NCBI GenBank assembly: GCA_025964215.1
Contig: JAOPZG010000183.1
Span: forward strand, 1-5,000
Direction of reading: 5' to 3'
DNA from: Conexibacter sp.
GTDB lineage: Bacteria > Actinomycetota > Thermoleophilia > Solirubrobacterales > Solirubrobacteraceae
DNA: 5,000 bases
The notes under the pieces: model-generated
What the model was told of the DNA's origin: nothing
Seen by the model: the letters and a program-made list of their open reading frames with translations, nothing else
Databases searched by the model: none
Program-made: the position numbers and the translations under genes
In this document: one piece after another, positions 4,895-5,000 of the stretch
Layout: every line of letters starts with the position of its first letter
Numbering within the stretch: position 1 is the stretch's first letter

Positions 4895-5000
4895 ATGACC
4901 CAGACCGACGCCGGGACCGGCGAGCAGGTCAAGGACAAGGCGACCGAGGTCGCCGGGCAGGCGCAGGAGAAGGCTCAGCAGGCCGCGGGGCAGGCGCGCG
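4895..5000 (+). CDS. LEA-like/CsbD-like Lys-Gln-Ala-rich helical protein, N-terminus only (cut by window edge)
   Basis: Only 35 codons are visible. After a short MTQTDAGTGEQ start, the chain becomes a highly charged, Ala/Gln/Lys-rich repeat (VKDKATEVAGQAQEKAQQ, then AAGQAR), with VAGQAQ and AAGQAR as repeated units. There is no hydrophobic stretch or signal peptide in this part. Such composition is typical of late-embryogenesis-abundant-like and CsbD-like stress proteins. I also recognise similar openings in actinobacterial proteins that later carry a C-terminal membrane segment, but that part is outside the window. A role in desiccation, osmotic or envelope stress is inference. A strong AGGGAGG supports the ATG. 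The start codon overlaps the TGA of a 13-codon upstream frame as ATGA. The gene diverges from the Mn catalase, which fits a shared stress context. Confidence 0.72.
   Translation, partial: MTQTDAGTGEQVKDKATEVAGQAQEKAQQAAGQAR

Noticed and set aside
1..5000. Mobile element, CRISPR array, tRNA or rRNA
   Set aside because: No transposase or integrase motifs, no regularly spaced repeats, no tRNA-like cloverleaf or rRNA-conserved segments were seen on either strand.

Overview
The window is very GC-rich and densely coding on both strands, with strongly G/C-biased third codon positions and almost no stop codons in the non-coding frames. Together with the gene content this suggests a high-GC actinobacterium, perhaps of the Solirubrobacterales/Thermoleophilia type. 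That placement is an inference from protein style, because no rRNA or other marker gene is present. I see no tRNA, rRNA, CRISPR array, insertion sequence or phage gene.

Layout: (1) At the left edge is the 3' part of a plus-strand family 2 glycosyltransferase, whose reading frame runs 159 bp into the gene facing it. (2) A minus-strand gene at 417-1970 encodes a two-domain FAD oxidoreductase with a C-terminal Rieske [2Fe-2S] domain. (3) A 111-bp divergent spacer separates it from a plus-strand pair: a small catalase-superfamily-like protein (2082-2720) and, 49 bp later, a metallo-beta-lactamase-fold hydrolase (2770-3516). (4) A 43-bp convergent gap holds a GC-rich hairpin. (5) A minus-strand pair follows: a dinuclear manganese catalase (3850-4755) and, 20 nt downstream of it, a small STAS-like protein (3560-3829). 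(6) A 139-bp divergent spacer carries a structured leader for the Mn catalase. It leads to the first 35 codons of a plus-strand Lys/Gln/Ala-rich helical, LEA-like protein cut by the right edge.

The shared theme is probably stress and redox defence. The Mn catalase destroys hydrogen peroxide. The catalase-like protein keeps the family's distal-His and proximal RxxxY signatures on a minimal chain. The FAD-Rieske enzyme is an electron-transfer oxidase or dehydrogenase, and the LEA-like protein fits desiccation or osmotic stress. The substrates of the FAD-Rieske enzyme and of the metallo-hydrolase cannot be read from the sequence.

The least ordinary features are a perfect 26-bp palindrome inside the STAS-like gene, a hairpin abutting the Mn catalase ribosome binding site, the minimal catalase-like protein beside a metallo-hydrolase, and the long tail-to-tail overlap at the left edge. 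I did not find convincing evidence of an entirely new multi-gene system.
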